Notes: generated by a model from the letters alone, not told the origin. 5,685 bases of DNA from Bryobacterales bacterium (GCA_003139735.1 PLGA01000110.1:297-5981); one strand, 5' to 3'. Numbered from the stretch's first letter, positions 1 to 5,685 are shown. Program-made: numbers and translations.

Positions 1-573
1 CGGGCGGACCGTCATTTCGCGCAAGCGGTGCGGCGGCTGACGCGGATCGATGTCCGGTCGGTGGAACAGCCGGTGAATCTGGACGAAGGCGACGTGTACG
101 ACTGGCCCTGGCTCTACGCGGTACAGGCCGGACAGTGGAACCTGACGGACTCGCAGGCCAAGAGCCTGCGCGAATTCCTGCTGCGGGGCGGATTTTTCAT
201 GGCCGACGATTTCTGGGGCGCAGACCAGTGGGATTCATTCATGGCCAGCATGAAGAGGGTCTTTCCGGAACGCGACGTGGTGGAACTGGAAGACAAAGAC
301 CCCATATTCCATACGGTGTACGATCTGGACGACCGCTACCAGGTGGCCAGTGAGGGGTCCGTGCAGAGAGGGCGGAGTTGGAAGTGCGAACCCTGCCCGG
401 ACCACTGGCGCGGAATCTTCGACGACCGCGGCCGTTTGATGGTGGCGATTACGTTCCAGTCGGACGTGGGGGATTCCTGGGAATGGGCGGACGCGCCTTA
501 CTATCCGGAGCGGTATGCGGCGCTCGGAATTCGGATCGGCGTGAATTATATTATTTATTCGATGACGCACTGA
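1..573 (+). CDS. DUF4159 domain protein, 5'-truncated by window edge
   Basis: The reading frame is open from base 1 (RADRHFAQAVRRLTRIDV...) to TGA at 571-573, giving 190 residues with no start in the window. The visible part matches DUF4159: an RADRHF-type segment at the left edge, a YDWPWLYA strand at about residues 33-40, a helix followed by LRGGFFMADDFWG at about 61-73, a FPERDVVELEDKDPIFHTVYDL stretch, and the terminal YPERYAALGIRIGVNYIIYSMTH. The GGF-x-x-ADD motif and the GVNYIIY ending are the most telling. DUF4159 proteins have no established activity; the fold is usually described as related to class I glutamine amidotransferases, and many are exported. No catalytic triad can be claimed here. 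A GTG at position 28 is only an internal valine codon, because the family motif begins before it. The gene converges on the lipoprotein gene at 706-1860. Family assignment is confident; function is unknown. Confidence 0.88.
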   Translation, partial: RADRHFAQAVRRLTRIDVRSVEQPVNLDEGDVYDWPWLYAVQAGQWNLTDSQAKSLREFLLRGGFFMADDFWGADQWDSFMASMKRVFPERDVVELEDKDPIFHTVYDLDDRYQVASEGSVQRGRSWKCEPCPDHWRGIFDDRGRLMVAITFQSDVGDSWEWADAPYYPERYAALGIRIGVNYIIYSMTH

Positions 574-594
574 GGGGGGGGGCGGATTTTTTTG

Positions 595-622
595 ACGCGG
601 AGACGCGGAGTCGCAGAGAAAA
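595..622. repeat. Tandem 8-bp repeat (acgcggag units) in convergent gap
   Basis: Two exact copies of acgcggag (595-602 and 603-610) are followed by a degenerate third unit, tcgcagag (611-618), and an A4 run. It lies just after a G9 run (574-582) and a T7 run (587-593) downstream of the DUF4159 stop codon. Short arrays of this kind are familiar between genes in Acidobacteria and other soil bacteria. Further on, 678-694 (gcgcagagggagcagag) is a similar purine-rich stretch. I see no gene and no strong intrinsic terminator in the gap 574-705. Confidence 0.6.
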
Positions 623-629
623 GCATTAA

Positions 630-657
630 TAGGGGTCCGGCATGCACGGCGGGTTCG
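630..657 (+). repeat. Degenerate copy of the 28-bp palindromic repeat
   Basis: Read on the plus strand, this stretch aligns without gaps to the minus strand of 1906-1879, with 22 of 28 positions identical. The shared core is TAGGGG followed by GGCATGC and CGGC. The other copy contains a perfect 20-bp palindrome; here the symmetry is eroded by substitutions. The two copies lie in opposite orientation on either side of the lipoprotein gene. It could be a decayed member of an interspersed intergenic repeat family. It encodes nothing visible. Confidence 0.5.
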
Positions 658-705
658 TGGTCTTCCCGGGGTTCGGGCGCAGAGGGAGCAGAGGAAGGCA
701 CACGG

Positions 706-1860
706 TCAGTGGGTGTCATTCAGCCAGGTGAGCTTTTCGCCCCCGGTTAGTTGGAGGTTGAGAATCTCGCTGGACTGGCGATCGAATTCCACGGGCGAGG
801 GCTTGCCGTGGAAGAGTTTGGTCACGCGAAGGTGCGGAAGGACGGTAGCGGGGACCTTCACGCCGGCCGCTTGAATGGCAGCCGATAACCTCGCCCCTAC
901 GGGTACGGTGACATCGCGGCCATTGACACGCACCACCAGAAACGGATTCACTCCCACTCTTCTGGGAAGCGCCAGACACATCCCGGATATCTTTTCGCAC
1001 TCCGCGAGGTTGTTTCCCACCGCCTTCGCGCGGCGGTCCATGTCCTCGCGCGTGGAACCGGCGATTACGAACGCGAGGATGTCGTTGTCTTCGCTCTTGT
1101 GGAATAGCCGGAAGAATGCGGCTTGCGGCGGAAACTGGAAATAGTTTGTCGCCGGTCCGGGCATGTGCTCCACCGAACCCTGAATGTTCCGGTCCGCGGA
1201 GAGCGGCACGAAGTGGTAGCCGATGCGCCCGTGATTGCGCTCGACGCCGTACCAGGCGGTTTCGAATCCGACGACGCTGGGCGCCAGAGTGGAATCGACA
1301 TCGAGATGGTAGCCTTCACCCGTGATCTTGAGAGTATCTACGAGGGGCGTCTCCACCTGGGTCCCTTCGCGCAGGATGGGGCTGTGGACCTCCAGCCGGT
1401 TTTCCGGGCCCAGTTCGACATACCCGCTCAGAAAGCTGACATGCAGGAGCCGGAATGCCACGGCGGGATCCATTGGCGCCGATTCCACAATCAGGTTGGC
1501 GAGGTCTTGTCCGCGGCCGAGCGCGATGCAGCCTTGCGCCTCCGCGCGCATGCTCCAGGCGGCCAGCCATCCAGGCTCGCGCTGGTCGAGCAGCGCATCC
1601 CGATTCAGCGTGACCCGAATCTTCTTCTTCCATGGCTGAACCTCGATGCCACCCTCCGCGGCGCAGGTCCGCTTGCCCGCGGGGATGTCGGCAACGAAAG
1701 TCCGCAGGGACAGGTCCGGGCGGGCCACGCCGGGTGGGACCAGGACTGGACCGGCGTTTTGTCTCAGCAAGCGGTAGCTATTCAAGGCGGGTTTGTGGAC
1801 GCAGCCTGCGCTGGCGGAAAGAAGGGCGACGGCCACCGCGAAGCTTTGGAACCGCACCAT
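706..1860 (-). CDS. Probable lipoprotein of unknown function with C-terminal SLBB-like beta-grasp domain
   Basis: This gene encodes 384 residues, ATG at 1860-1858 to TGA at 708-706. Residues 1-20 (one Arg, then FAVAVALLSASAGC) form a lipoprotein-type signal with Cys20 as the likely lipidated residue; the lipobox is imperfect, with Ser rather than Leu at -3. The central part (about 50-300) is beta-rich with no motif I recognise; Cys288 and Cys295 lie close enough to pair. Residues about 307-380 (FLVVRVNGRDVTVPVGARLSAAIQAAGV ... LRVTKLF ... LQLTGGEKLTW) have the pattern of SLBB/GfcC-like beta-grasp domains: V-x-VNG strand, helix, V-T-K strand, then a final L-x-GG-E-x-L-x-W strand. Such domains occur in polysaccharide-export proteins, but a role in export here is inference. 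An in-frame TAA lies four codons upstream, so ATG 1860 is the first possible ATG. No Shine-Dalgarno sequence precedes it. It follows the VWFA gene by 43 bp and may be co-transcribed with it. Confidence 0.78.
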   Translation of the reverse strand: MVRFQSFAVAVALLSASAGCVHKPALNSYRLLRQNAGPVLVPPGVARPDLSLRTFVADIPAGKRTCAAEGGIEVQPWKKKIRVTLNRDALLDQREPGWLAAWSMRAEAQGCIALGRGQDLANLIVESAPMDPAVAFRLLHVSFLSGYVELGPENRLEVHSPILREGTQVETPLVDTLKITGEGYHLDVDSTLAPSVVGFETAWYGVERNHGRIGYHFVPLSADRNIQGSVEHMPGPATNYFQFPPQAAFFRLFHKSEDNDILAFVIAGSTREDMDRRAKAVGNNLAECEKISGMCLALPRRVGVNPFLVVRVNGRDVTVPVGARLSAAIQAAGVKVPATVLPHLRVTKLFHGKPSPVEFDRQSSEILNLQLTGGEKLTWLNDTH

Positions 1861-1876
1861 GCTAAAATATTAGCAT
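1859..1876 (-). promoter_or_regulatory. Small inverted repeat spanning the lipoprotein start; possible -10 for a leaderless mRNA
   Basis: A perfect 7-bp inverted repeat (atgctaa / ttagcat, 4-nt loop) includes the first two bases of the lipoprotein start codon. On the minus strand TAATAT lies 6 nt before the ATG, the distance expected for a -10 box whose transcript starts at or next to the A of ATG. No purine-rich ribosome-binding site is visible within 20 nt. No good -35 box is seen 17 bp upstream, so this is a weak call. It could also be an AT-rich spacer with chance symmetry. Confidence 0.25.
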
Positions 1877-1878
1877 AT

Positions 1879-1906
1879 CGAGCGGGCCGGGCATGCCCGG
1901 CCCCTA
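1879..1906 (-). repeat. GC palindromic repeat overlapping the VWFA stop codon
   Basis: Positions 1884-1903 form a perfect 20-bp palindrome (gggccgggcatgcccggccc). On the minus strand the unit begins TAGGGG, so its first three bases are the TAG stop codon of the VWFA gene (1906-1904). A degenerate copy in the opposite orientation lies at 630-657. The palindrome could form a strong hairpin or cruciform between the VWFA and lipoprotein genes. It has no T-run after it, so it is not a classical intrinsic terminator. It resembles the GC-rich interspersed repeats seen between acidobacterial genes; that comparison is from memory. Confidence 0.6.
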
Positions 1907-4219
1907 CGGCACGAGCATGATGGGGGCTTGCCAGAAGGCGGCTTTTTGGCTGCCTGGATCGAGGACCGTCACCTGGCACTCGTACTTGCCGGGCTGGAGC
2001 TTGTTGAGAGAGAGACTGAAGCGGAGCGGTACGGTTTTCAACTTGTTGTCCACCGTATCGGTCACCGCGAGCGGCGGCGTTTCGAAGGCCTTGGTCTGGC
2101 CGCGATAGAAGGTCACGAAGGCGATCAGGGGCTGCTGGGGCGTGGCGCCTTCCCGATAACTCTGCAGGAAAACGTACAGATCGCGGCTTCGGCTGAATAC
2201 GCGCGTGACGCTGGGAACGAGTTCCTGCCCGTTTTCGATGAGCGGGCTTACGTTCACCTTGTCCTTCTCTTTGGCGTTAAAGAGCGCGTCCCGCATGTCC
2301 ACGCGCTGGCCGCTCAGGATCACGGAGCTGATGTGAATGCGCTGCTGATCTTTATCCAGGTTGGGGACGACGAACTTCGTCATGTAAGTCCCGATCCGGC
2401 CGGTTTCGTCGTCCCGCGCGAGGAGTTTCAGCGAATAGGTCCCTGGAAGAATCGTGAATGCGGTGTAGTATTGAATGGGCTGTCTGGCTAACTGGGCGGC
2501 CGTCTCGCCGGTGAGCTTGACATCCACTTTATCGCGCACGTTGGTGATGGTTACGTTGTAATCGTCCTTCAACTCGCCGATGAAATCGATGACGGTGTGC
2601 TCGGCCCCGCCGCGCCGCGCCAGCGCCAGCTCGCTGCCGGGGATCTTGAACATCACGGGAACGTAGTACTCGGCGGAGTTCAACTGGAAGTAATCCACCT
2701 CGGAGGCGATGGTGAGCTCGGTGATGGGATCGCCCAGCATCAGCGCATCCATGAGCTGCCGCTCCTTATCGACGGCGGTGAACTTGTTGAATGTCTTGCC
2801 GGCCCAGTAACCCTGGCGGTAATCGAGCTTGGCGGATGCGTCGCCGTTCAAAGTGACCTTGATCTTCCGGTATTTGCCATCGAGATTGGTGTTGGCTGAG
2901 TAATATCCGATGATGTAGTAACTGGAAATGGCTTTCTGCGCGTTGACGATGCCCACCGAGAGGTCGTTGTTGTCAAGCAGCGCCTTCCCGCCGGTATCGG
3001 AGGCCAGCGAATACATGGTGTCCTGGGAGCGCTGGAAGTTGCTCGAAAAGGCCAGCGCGGAAGACCCGGAGTACATGCCCAGGCCGCCGGGCGATCCCTT
3101 GGAGGCGTCGCCGAGAGGGGCTTGCGCGACCAGGCCGCGCGCGTCGATGGTGTAGAACGTGACGTTGGCGCGAATGGCCTCATTGGTAGTGGCCGCGAAT
3201 TGCGCCTGGTTGTCGACGCCGTTAAGGTTCAAGCTGCTGGCGAAGTAGACCAGGACCTTCTTCTCATTCAGCGTGCCCAGCATACGGACGGCGGTCTGCA
3301 ATGCGGCCAACTGGCGGTCGGTGTTGAAGAGGTTGAATTCGGAATCGTCCTCGCCGAACGCGGTGCCGTAGTCGGCGGCGCTATCGTCACTGACGGTCTC
3401 GTCGAAACCCTGGCCTTCCCCGATGAACAGCTTGTCGATGGTCTGCAGGAGGGCGGCGCGATCGTCGGTGAAGTCTTGCTTGACATGCACGCCATCGGAA
3501 AACGACATGATGGCCACCAGGTCGGCGGGCGTCATCTGGGTTCGGATGAACTTGACGGCGGCGGCTTGCGAGCGCACCTGATCCTGGATGGGCATGGCGC
3601 CCATATCGAAGTACAGGACCATCAGGCGGCGGTCGCGGTAATGAAGATCCCCGGGCCGCTCGGGGGCGATTTCGGTGCGCACGACGGGTTCGACCTTGGC
3701 GGGGGGAGGCGGCGGGGCCGGCGCGGAAGCTGGAGCGGCGGTCAGCGGCGGCGCGGGGTTCTCATCCACGGTCTGGAATTCGCAGAAGCTGATAGTCTGC
3801 GGCACGCCGTCTTCGGTGATTGAAAAATCCTTGGCGGTCAGGCCTTTGACAACGTCGCCATTCTTGTCTTTGACGGTGACTGTCTCCACCACCAATTGCG
3901 CGTTGGCTTCAAACCGGGCAGTCCCGTTGGCGGGCATGGGAGGATTGGGCGCGGGCTGCTGGGCGAACAGGCAGCAGGCTAGGGCGAGGACACAGATTGG
4001 CCGCCGATGAACGCGGATGAACGCGGATAACTTTAAGGCACGAGAAAAAAACAGTTGGCAGGCGAAAGCGCCTGCCCCACAAGGCAGCGCAGCCGCAACC
4101 ACAAGGAATGCCGGCAAGGACGCCGGCATAGCAGGCTGAAAGCCCACTCCACGAAATCGCCGCGGCGCGCGACGGTACGGACAGGTTGTAACACTTAGGA
4201 CTGGAGAGTGGTCTCGCAT
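1904..4219 (-). CDS. Secreted VWFA-related protein (acidobacterial VWFA family); start uncertain
   Basis: Numbered from ATG 4219 the product has 771 residues and ends at TAG 1906-1904. The leader core is residues about 75-86 (ICVLALACCLFA, then QQPAP). Residues about 109-148 (LVVETVTVKDKNGDVVKGLTAKDFSITEDGVPQTISFCEF) are the conserved N-terminal beta module of the acidobacterial VWFA-related family (TIGR03436 type). A Pro/Ala linker follows (about 155-177). The VWA-like fold runs from RRLMVLYFDMG (197-207) through MTPADLVAIMSFSDG, EFNLFNTDRQLAALQTAVRMLG, EKKVLVYFASS and NVTFYTIDARGL to SSYYIIGYYSANTNLDGKYRKIKV (to about 456). The MIDAS position reads D205-M-G-A-M, not DxSxS. The last ~300 residues look like beta-sandwich modules. 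The protein is probably periplasmic or surface-exposed and binds unknown partners. Other in-frame starts are ATG 4315 (inside the receptor gene), GTG 4147, ATG 4129, TTG 4117, GTG 4102 and ATG 3937; only 3937 lies after the repeats, and it would lose the signal peptide. I chose 4219 for its GAGG ribosome-binding site and position two bases after the receptor stop, with low confidence. Family assignment is firm. Confidence 0.85.
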   Translation of the reverse strand: MRDHSPVLSVTTCPYRRAPRRFRGVGFQPAMPASLPAFLVVAAALPCGAGAFACQLFFSRALKLSAFIRVHRRPICVLALACCLFAQQPAPNPPMPANGTARFEANAQLVVETVTVKDKNGDVVKGLTAKDFSITEDGVPQTISFCEFQTVDENPAPPLTAAPASAPAPPPPPAKVEPVVRTEIAPERPGDLHYRDRRLMVLYFDMGAMPIQDQVRSQAAAVKFIRTQMTPADLVAIMSFSDGVHVKQDFTDDRAALLQTIDKLFIGEGQGFDETVSDDSAADYGTAFGEDDSEFNLFNTDRQLAALQTAVRMLGTLNEKKVLVYFASSLNLNGVDNQAQFAATTNEAIRANVTFYTIDARGLVAQAPLGDASKGSPGGLGMYSGSSALAFSSNFQRSQDTMYSLASDTGGKALLDNNDLSVGIVNAQKAISSYYIIGYYSANTNLDGKYRKIKVTLNGDASAKLDYRQGYWAGKTFNKFTAVDKERQLMDALMLGDPITELTIASEVDYFQLNSAEYYVPVMFKIPGSELALARRGGAEHTVIDFIGELKDDYNVTITNVRDKVDVKLTGETAAQLARQPIQYYTAFTILPGTYSLKLLARDDETGRIGTYMTKFVVPNLDKDQQRIHISSVILSGQRVDMRDALFNAKEKDKVNVSPLIENGQELVPSVTRVFSRSRDLYVFLQSYREGATPQQPLIAFVTFYRGQTKAFETPPLAVTDTVDNKLKTVPLRFSLSLNKLQPGKYECQVTVLDPGSQKAAFWQAPIMLVP
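3995..4030. repeat. 10-bp tandem repeat (gatgaacgcg) inside the VWFA leader
   Basis: Two exact 10-bp units (4006-4015 and 4016-4025) are followed by a partial third and preceded by a diverged unit, gattggccgcc. On the minus strand it reads ATCCGCGTTC twice, then ATCGGCGGCC. I recognise this as an interspersed intergenic repeat type common in soil bacteria, from memory rather than from a search. In the VWFA reading frame it encodes SAFIRVHRRPI, placing Arg-rich residues directly before the hydrophobic leader core. Its unit shares acgcgga with the 8-bp repeat at 595-618. Confidence 0.65.
4045..4076 (-). terminator. Terminator-like hairpin plus T7 downstream of the receptor gene
   Basis: On the minus strand a perfect 8-bp GC-rich stem (GGCAGGCG / CGCCTGCC, 4-nt loop, 4076-4057) is followed by AACTG and then seven T residues (4051-4045). 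It lies about 145 bp after the receptor stop codon. The 5-nt gap before the T-run is longer than in a typical intrinsic terminator, so efficiency is doubtful. If it works, it would end the receptor transcript and cut any VWFA transcript that starts upstream. Confidence 0.4.
4057..4150. repeat. Cluster of three short hairpins, interspersed-repeat-like
   Basis: Three inverted repeats sit in tandem: ggcaggcg/cgcctgcc (4057-4064 and 4069-4076), atgccggc/gccggcat (4108-4115 and 4122-4129), and ggct/agcc (4134-4137 and 4141-4144). The loops are 4, 6 and 3 nt. In the minus-strand VWFA frame this DNA reads GVGFQPAMPASLPAFLVVAAALPCGAGAFACQ. I recognise VGFQPA-type strings as the translation of intergenic repeats in several soil phyla rather than a protein motif. 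No gene of its own is seen. Confidence 0.55.
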
Positions 4220-4221
4220 AC

Positions 4222-5685
4222 TTAGAACCTCACCCGTAATGTGGCTTGCAAGACGCGCATCGCATTGGCTTGCATGGGCAACCCGAACTGCGCGTTGGTG
4301 ATGGTGGTGTTCCAACTGGGATACGTGACATGGTTGAGCGCGTTGGTGGCGTCAAACTTGAGGTCAATCCCGTTGAAAGAGGCTCCCCCGAAACTGAAGG
4401 AACGTCCCATGGAGGCGTTCATCGTGAACTGAGCGGGACCTACGATGGAATTTCTTCCCGCATTGCCCCACTGGCCCGGCGGCGGCGCCATGTACGCGGC
4501 GGGGTTCAGATGGTGGCCCGAAACGGGCGAATCAAGCGAAATGCCGGTGGCGTCAGGCCGAATCCCAATGAACCCGGTGCCCGCGACCACCTGGGAATAG
4601 ATGGGAGTCTCGGGCAAGCCGGTTCCGGCCGAGGGCGTGACAAGGAAGGTCCAGCCTTTGACCAGCGTGCCCAACCAGCCGCTCAGGAGAGTTCCGCCGC
4701 CGAGTCCCATGCCTGAGGTGTACTGCGCCGTAGCGGAAAGCAGGTGCCGCTGGTCGAAATTGGAAGGTCCGCGCTCCGCGCTCAGATTGAGCCAGTTTTG
4801 GGCGATCATCGCGGCGCCCTGCCCGCCGCCAAGCGCCGCGTCGTCGAAGGAGCGCGAAAAGGTGTACTGAGCGCTCGCGGCGAAGCCATTGTGCATGCGG
4901 CGGCGCAGTTGAAGCATGCCGGCCTCGCGCGTCGAATTGCCGTTCGAAGTCATGTAAATGTATCCCGCGGAGCAGGTGGGGCACGGATTCACGGCGCCGG
5001 TGGGGTAGGTGTTGGGATAGAACTCCTGCATGGCGCGGGTACCCTTGACGCCGAGGTAAGTCAGCGTCGCTACGGTAGAGCTAGTCAGGTCCTTTTGCAC
5101 CGACACCTGCCAATTCTGAGCGTACCCTACGCGGAAGTTCGGATCGATGGCGAAGGTGTTCGGCGTGCTTGCCGGCGAAGCGTTGAATCCGTTCGCCAGA
5201 GTGAGCGGATCGGCGAGGCTATTCGCCACGTTCAGGCTTTTCGAGAGCGGCGACTGCTGCATCATCTGGCTGGCGATGCTCTGATATACCGAGGTGTTGT
5301 AGTAGATGCCGTAGCCGGCGCGGACCACCATGGAGGAACCGGCGAGGGGATGCCACGCGAGGGCCACGCGCGGCTCGAACCCGTGCCGGTCGGGGCGGAC
5401 CAATGAGGCGGGATACCTCTGGCCCGTCAGCGAGCCGACCGGATCGCTCCCCAATACGGGCGCGACCGCCTGATATCCGGGAGCGATATCCAGGTTCACC
5501 AGGCGTCCATAGAGCTCGCTCATCGGGGAGCTGTACTCCCAGCGCATCCCGGCATTCAGGGTCAGGGTGGGGCCGATTCTCCAATCGTCGGTGAAAAAGG
5601 CGTCCCAAAGATTATCCCGAAGATACTTGTCGGCGTTGCCGAAGGCGATGGAACTGGTATCGGGCACGCCGATAAGGAAATCGGC
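4222..5685 (-). CDS. TonB-dependent outer-membrane receptor (Oar-like), C-terminal part
   Basis: The frame is open from the right edge (ADFLIGVPDTSSIAFGNADKYLR...) to TAA at 4224-4222, giving 487 residues of a protein whose family is usually about 1,000-1,200 residues long. The missing N-terminus would hold the signal peptide, a carboxypeptidase-regulatory-like domain and the plug. Visible barrel motifs in order: FFTDDWRIGPTLTLNAGMRWEY (about 30-51), FEPRVALAWHP, VVRAGYGIYYN, YAQNWQVSVQKDL, LTYLGVKGTR, YMTSNGNSTREAGMLQLRRRM, QYTFSRSFDDA, SNFDQRHLLSATAQY, LKFDATNALNHVTYPSWNTTITNAQFG and LQATLRVRF. The final residue is Phe, as expected for a BAM-inserted beta-barrel. It presumably takes up a large substrate through the outer membrane using TonB energy; the substrate cannot be read from the sequence. 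A GTG at 5667 is an internal valine codon, not the start. The gene ends two bases before a possible VWFA start codon. Confidence 0.92.
   Translation of the reverse strand, partial: ADFLIGVPDTSSIAFGNADKYLRDNLWDAFFTDDWRIGPTLTLNAGMRWEYSSPMSELYGRLVNLDIAPGYQAVAPVLGSDPVGSLTGQRYPASLVRPDRHGFEPRVALAWHPLAGSSMVVRAGYGIYYNTSVYQSIASQMMQQSPLSKSLNVANSLADPLTLANGFNASPASTPNTFAIDPNFRVGYAQNWQVSVQKDLTSSTVATLTYLGVKGTRAMQEFYPNTYPTGAVNPCPTCSAGYIYMTSNGNSTREAGMLQLRRRMHNGFAASAQYTFSRSFDDAALGGGQGAAMIAQNWLNLSAERGPSNFDQRHLLSATAQYTSGMGLGGGTLLSGWLGTLVKGWTFLVTPSAGTGLPETPIYSQVVAGTGFIGIRPDATGISLDSPVSGHHLNPAAYMAPPPGQWGNAGRNSIVGPAQFTMNASMGRSFSFGGASFNGIDLKFDATNALNHVTYPSWNTTITNAQFGLPMQANAMRVLQATLRVRF
4228..4234 (-). promoter_or_regulatory. 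Possible ribosome-binding site for the VWFA start at 4219
   Basis: On the minus strand GGTGAGG ends 8 nt before ATG 4219, a good Shine-Dalgarno spacing. It lies within the last codons of the receptor gene (Val-Arg-Phe-stop), which the barrel C-terminus constrains, so the match may be chance. It is the main reason to prefer 4219 over the other in-frame starts, and would imply translational coupling across the TAAGTATG junction. Confidence 0.35.

Noticed and set aside
378..629. 83-codon plus-strand frame ending in a DAETRSRREKH-like tail
   Set aside because: It overlaps DUF4159 in another frame and its tail is only the translation of the 8-bp tandem repeat.
665..677. Terminator between the convergent genes (cccg/cggg)
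   Set aside because: The stem is only 4 bp and no T-run follows on either strand.
706..1860. Assignment of the lipoprotein to the TIGR03435 soil-associated family
   Set aside because: The typical FEVASVKP-type N-terminal motif of that family is absent and the overall pattern does not fit.
1123..1920. 265-codon plus-strand open frame
   Set aside because: It is antisense to the lipoprotein gene, has no recognisable domain or signal, and is explained by GC-rich codon structure of the real gene.
3122..3823. 233-codon plus-strand open frame rich in Gly, Val and Asp
   Set aside because: It is antisense to the conserved VWFA domain and its composition is typical of a reverse-frame shadow.
4006..4028. 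CRISPR-like direct repeats
   Set aside because: The units are 10 bp and contiguous, with no spacers and no cas genes nearby.
4222..4315. Start of the VWFA protein at ATG 4315 (MEHHHHQR...)
   Set aside because: This stretch encodes the receptor C-terminus (WNTTITNAQFG...) in another frame; the His run is a frame artefact.
4955..4990. CxxC motif (NPCPTCSAG) in the receptor as a possible metal or redox site
   Set aside because: As I recall, similar Cys pairs occur at this loop in many acidobacterial Oar-like receptors, so it is not distinctive.
4744..5406. 220-codon plus-strand open frame
   Set aside because: It is antisense to the TonB receptor barrel and no family resemblance was seen.

Overview
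The window looks like a piece of an acidobacterial chromosome, most likely from the Solibacter/Bryobacter side of the phylum. The evidence is a moderately GC-rich sequence, a VWFA-related protein of the type greatly expanded in Acidobacteria, an Oar-like TonB-dependent receptor with the usual acidobacterial barrel motifs, a DUF4159 protein, and short GC-rich interspersed repeats between genes. This placement rests on protein family resemblance only; there is no rRNA or other marker.

Layout, left to right. Positions 1-573 (+) hold the C-terminal part of a DUF4159 protein whose start lies outside the window. Positions 574-705 are a convergent intergenic gap with a tandem 8-bp repeat and a degenerate copy of a palindromic repeat. 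Positions 706-1860 (-) encode a probable lipoprotein of unknown function whose last ~75 residues look like a beta-grasp (SLBB-like) domain. A 43-bp gap (1861-1903) holds a perfect 20-bp GC palindrome and a small hairpin that includes the lipoprotein start codon. Positions 1904 to about 4219 (-) encode a secreted VWFA-related protein. Positions 4222-5685 (-) encode the C-terminal 487 residues of a TonB-dependent outer-membrane receptor that continues past the right edge.

The three minus-strand genes run in the same direction (receptor, then VWFA protein, then lipoprotein) with small gaps. All three products appear to be exported, so they could form one cell-envelope unit. That is inference, and a terminator-like hairpin at 4045-4076 may separate the receptor from the rest.

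The most unusual part is the 5' region of the VWFA gene (about 3995-4150). It consists of interspersed-repeat-like sequence: three hairpins and a 10-bp tandem repeat, read through in frame into the signal-peptide core. No in-frame ATG, GTG or TTG lies between the repeats and that core. The N-terminus is therefore either built from repeat DNA or damaged by it. I found no convincing new defence, mobile or RNA system here.
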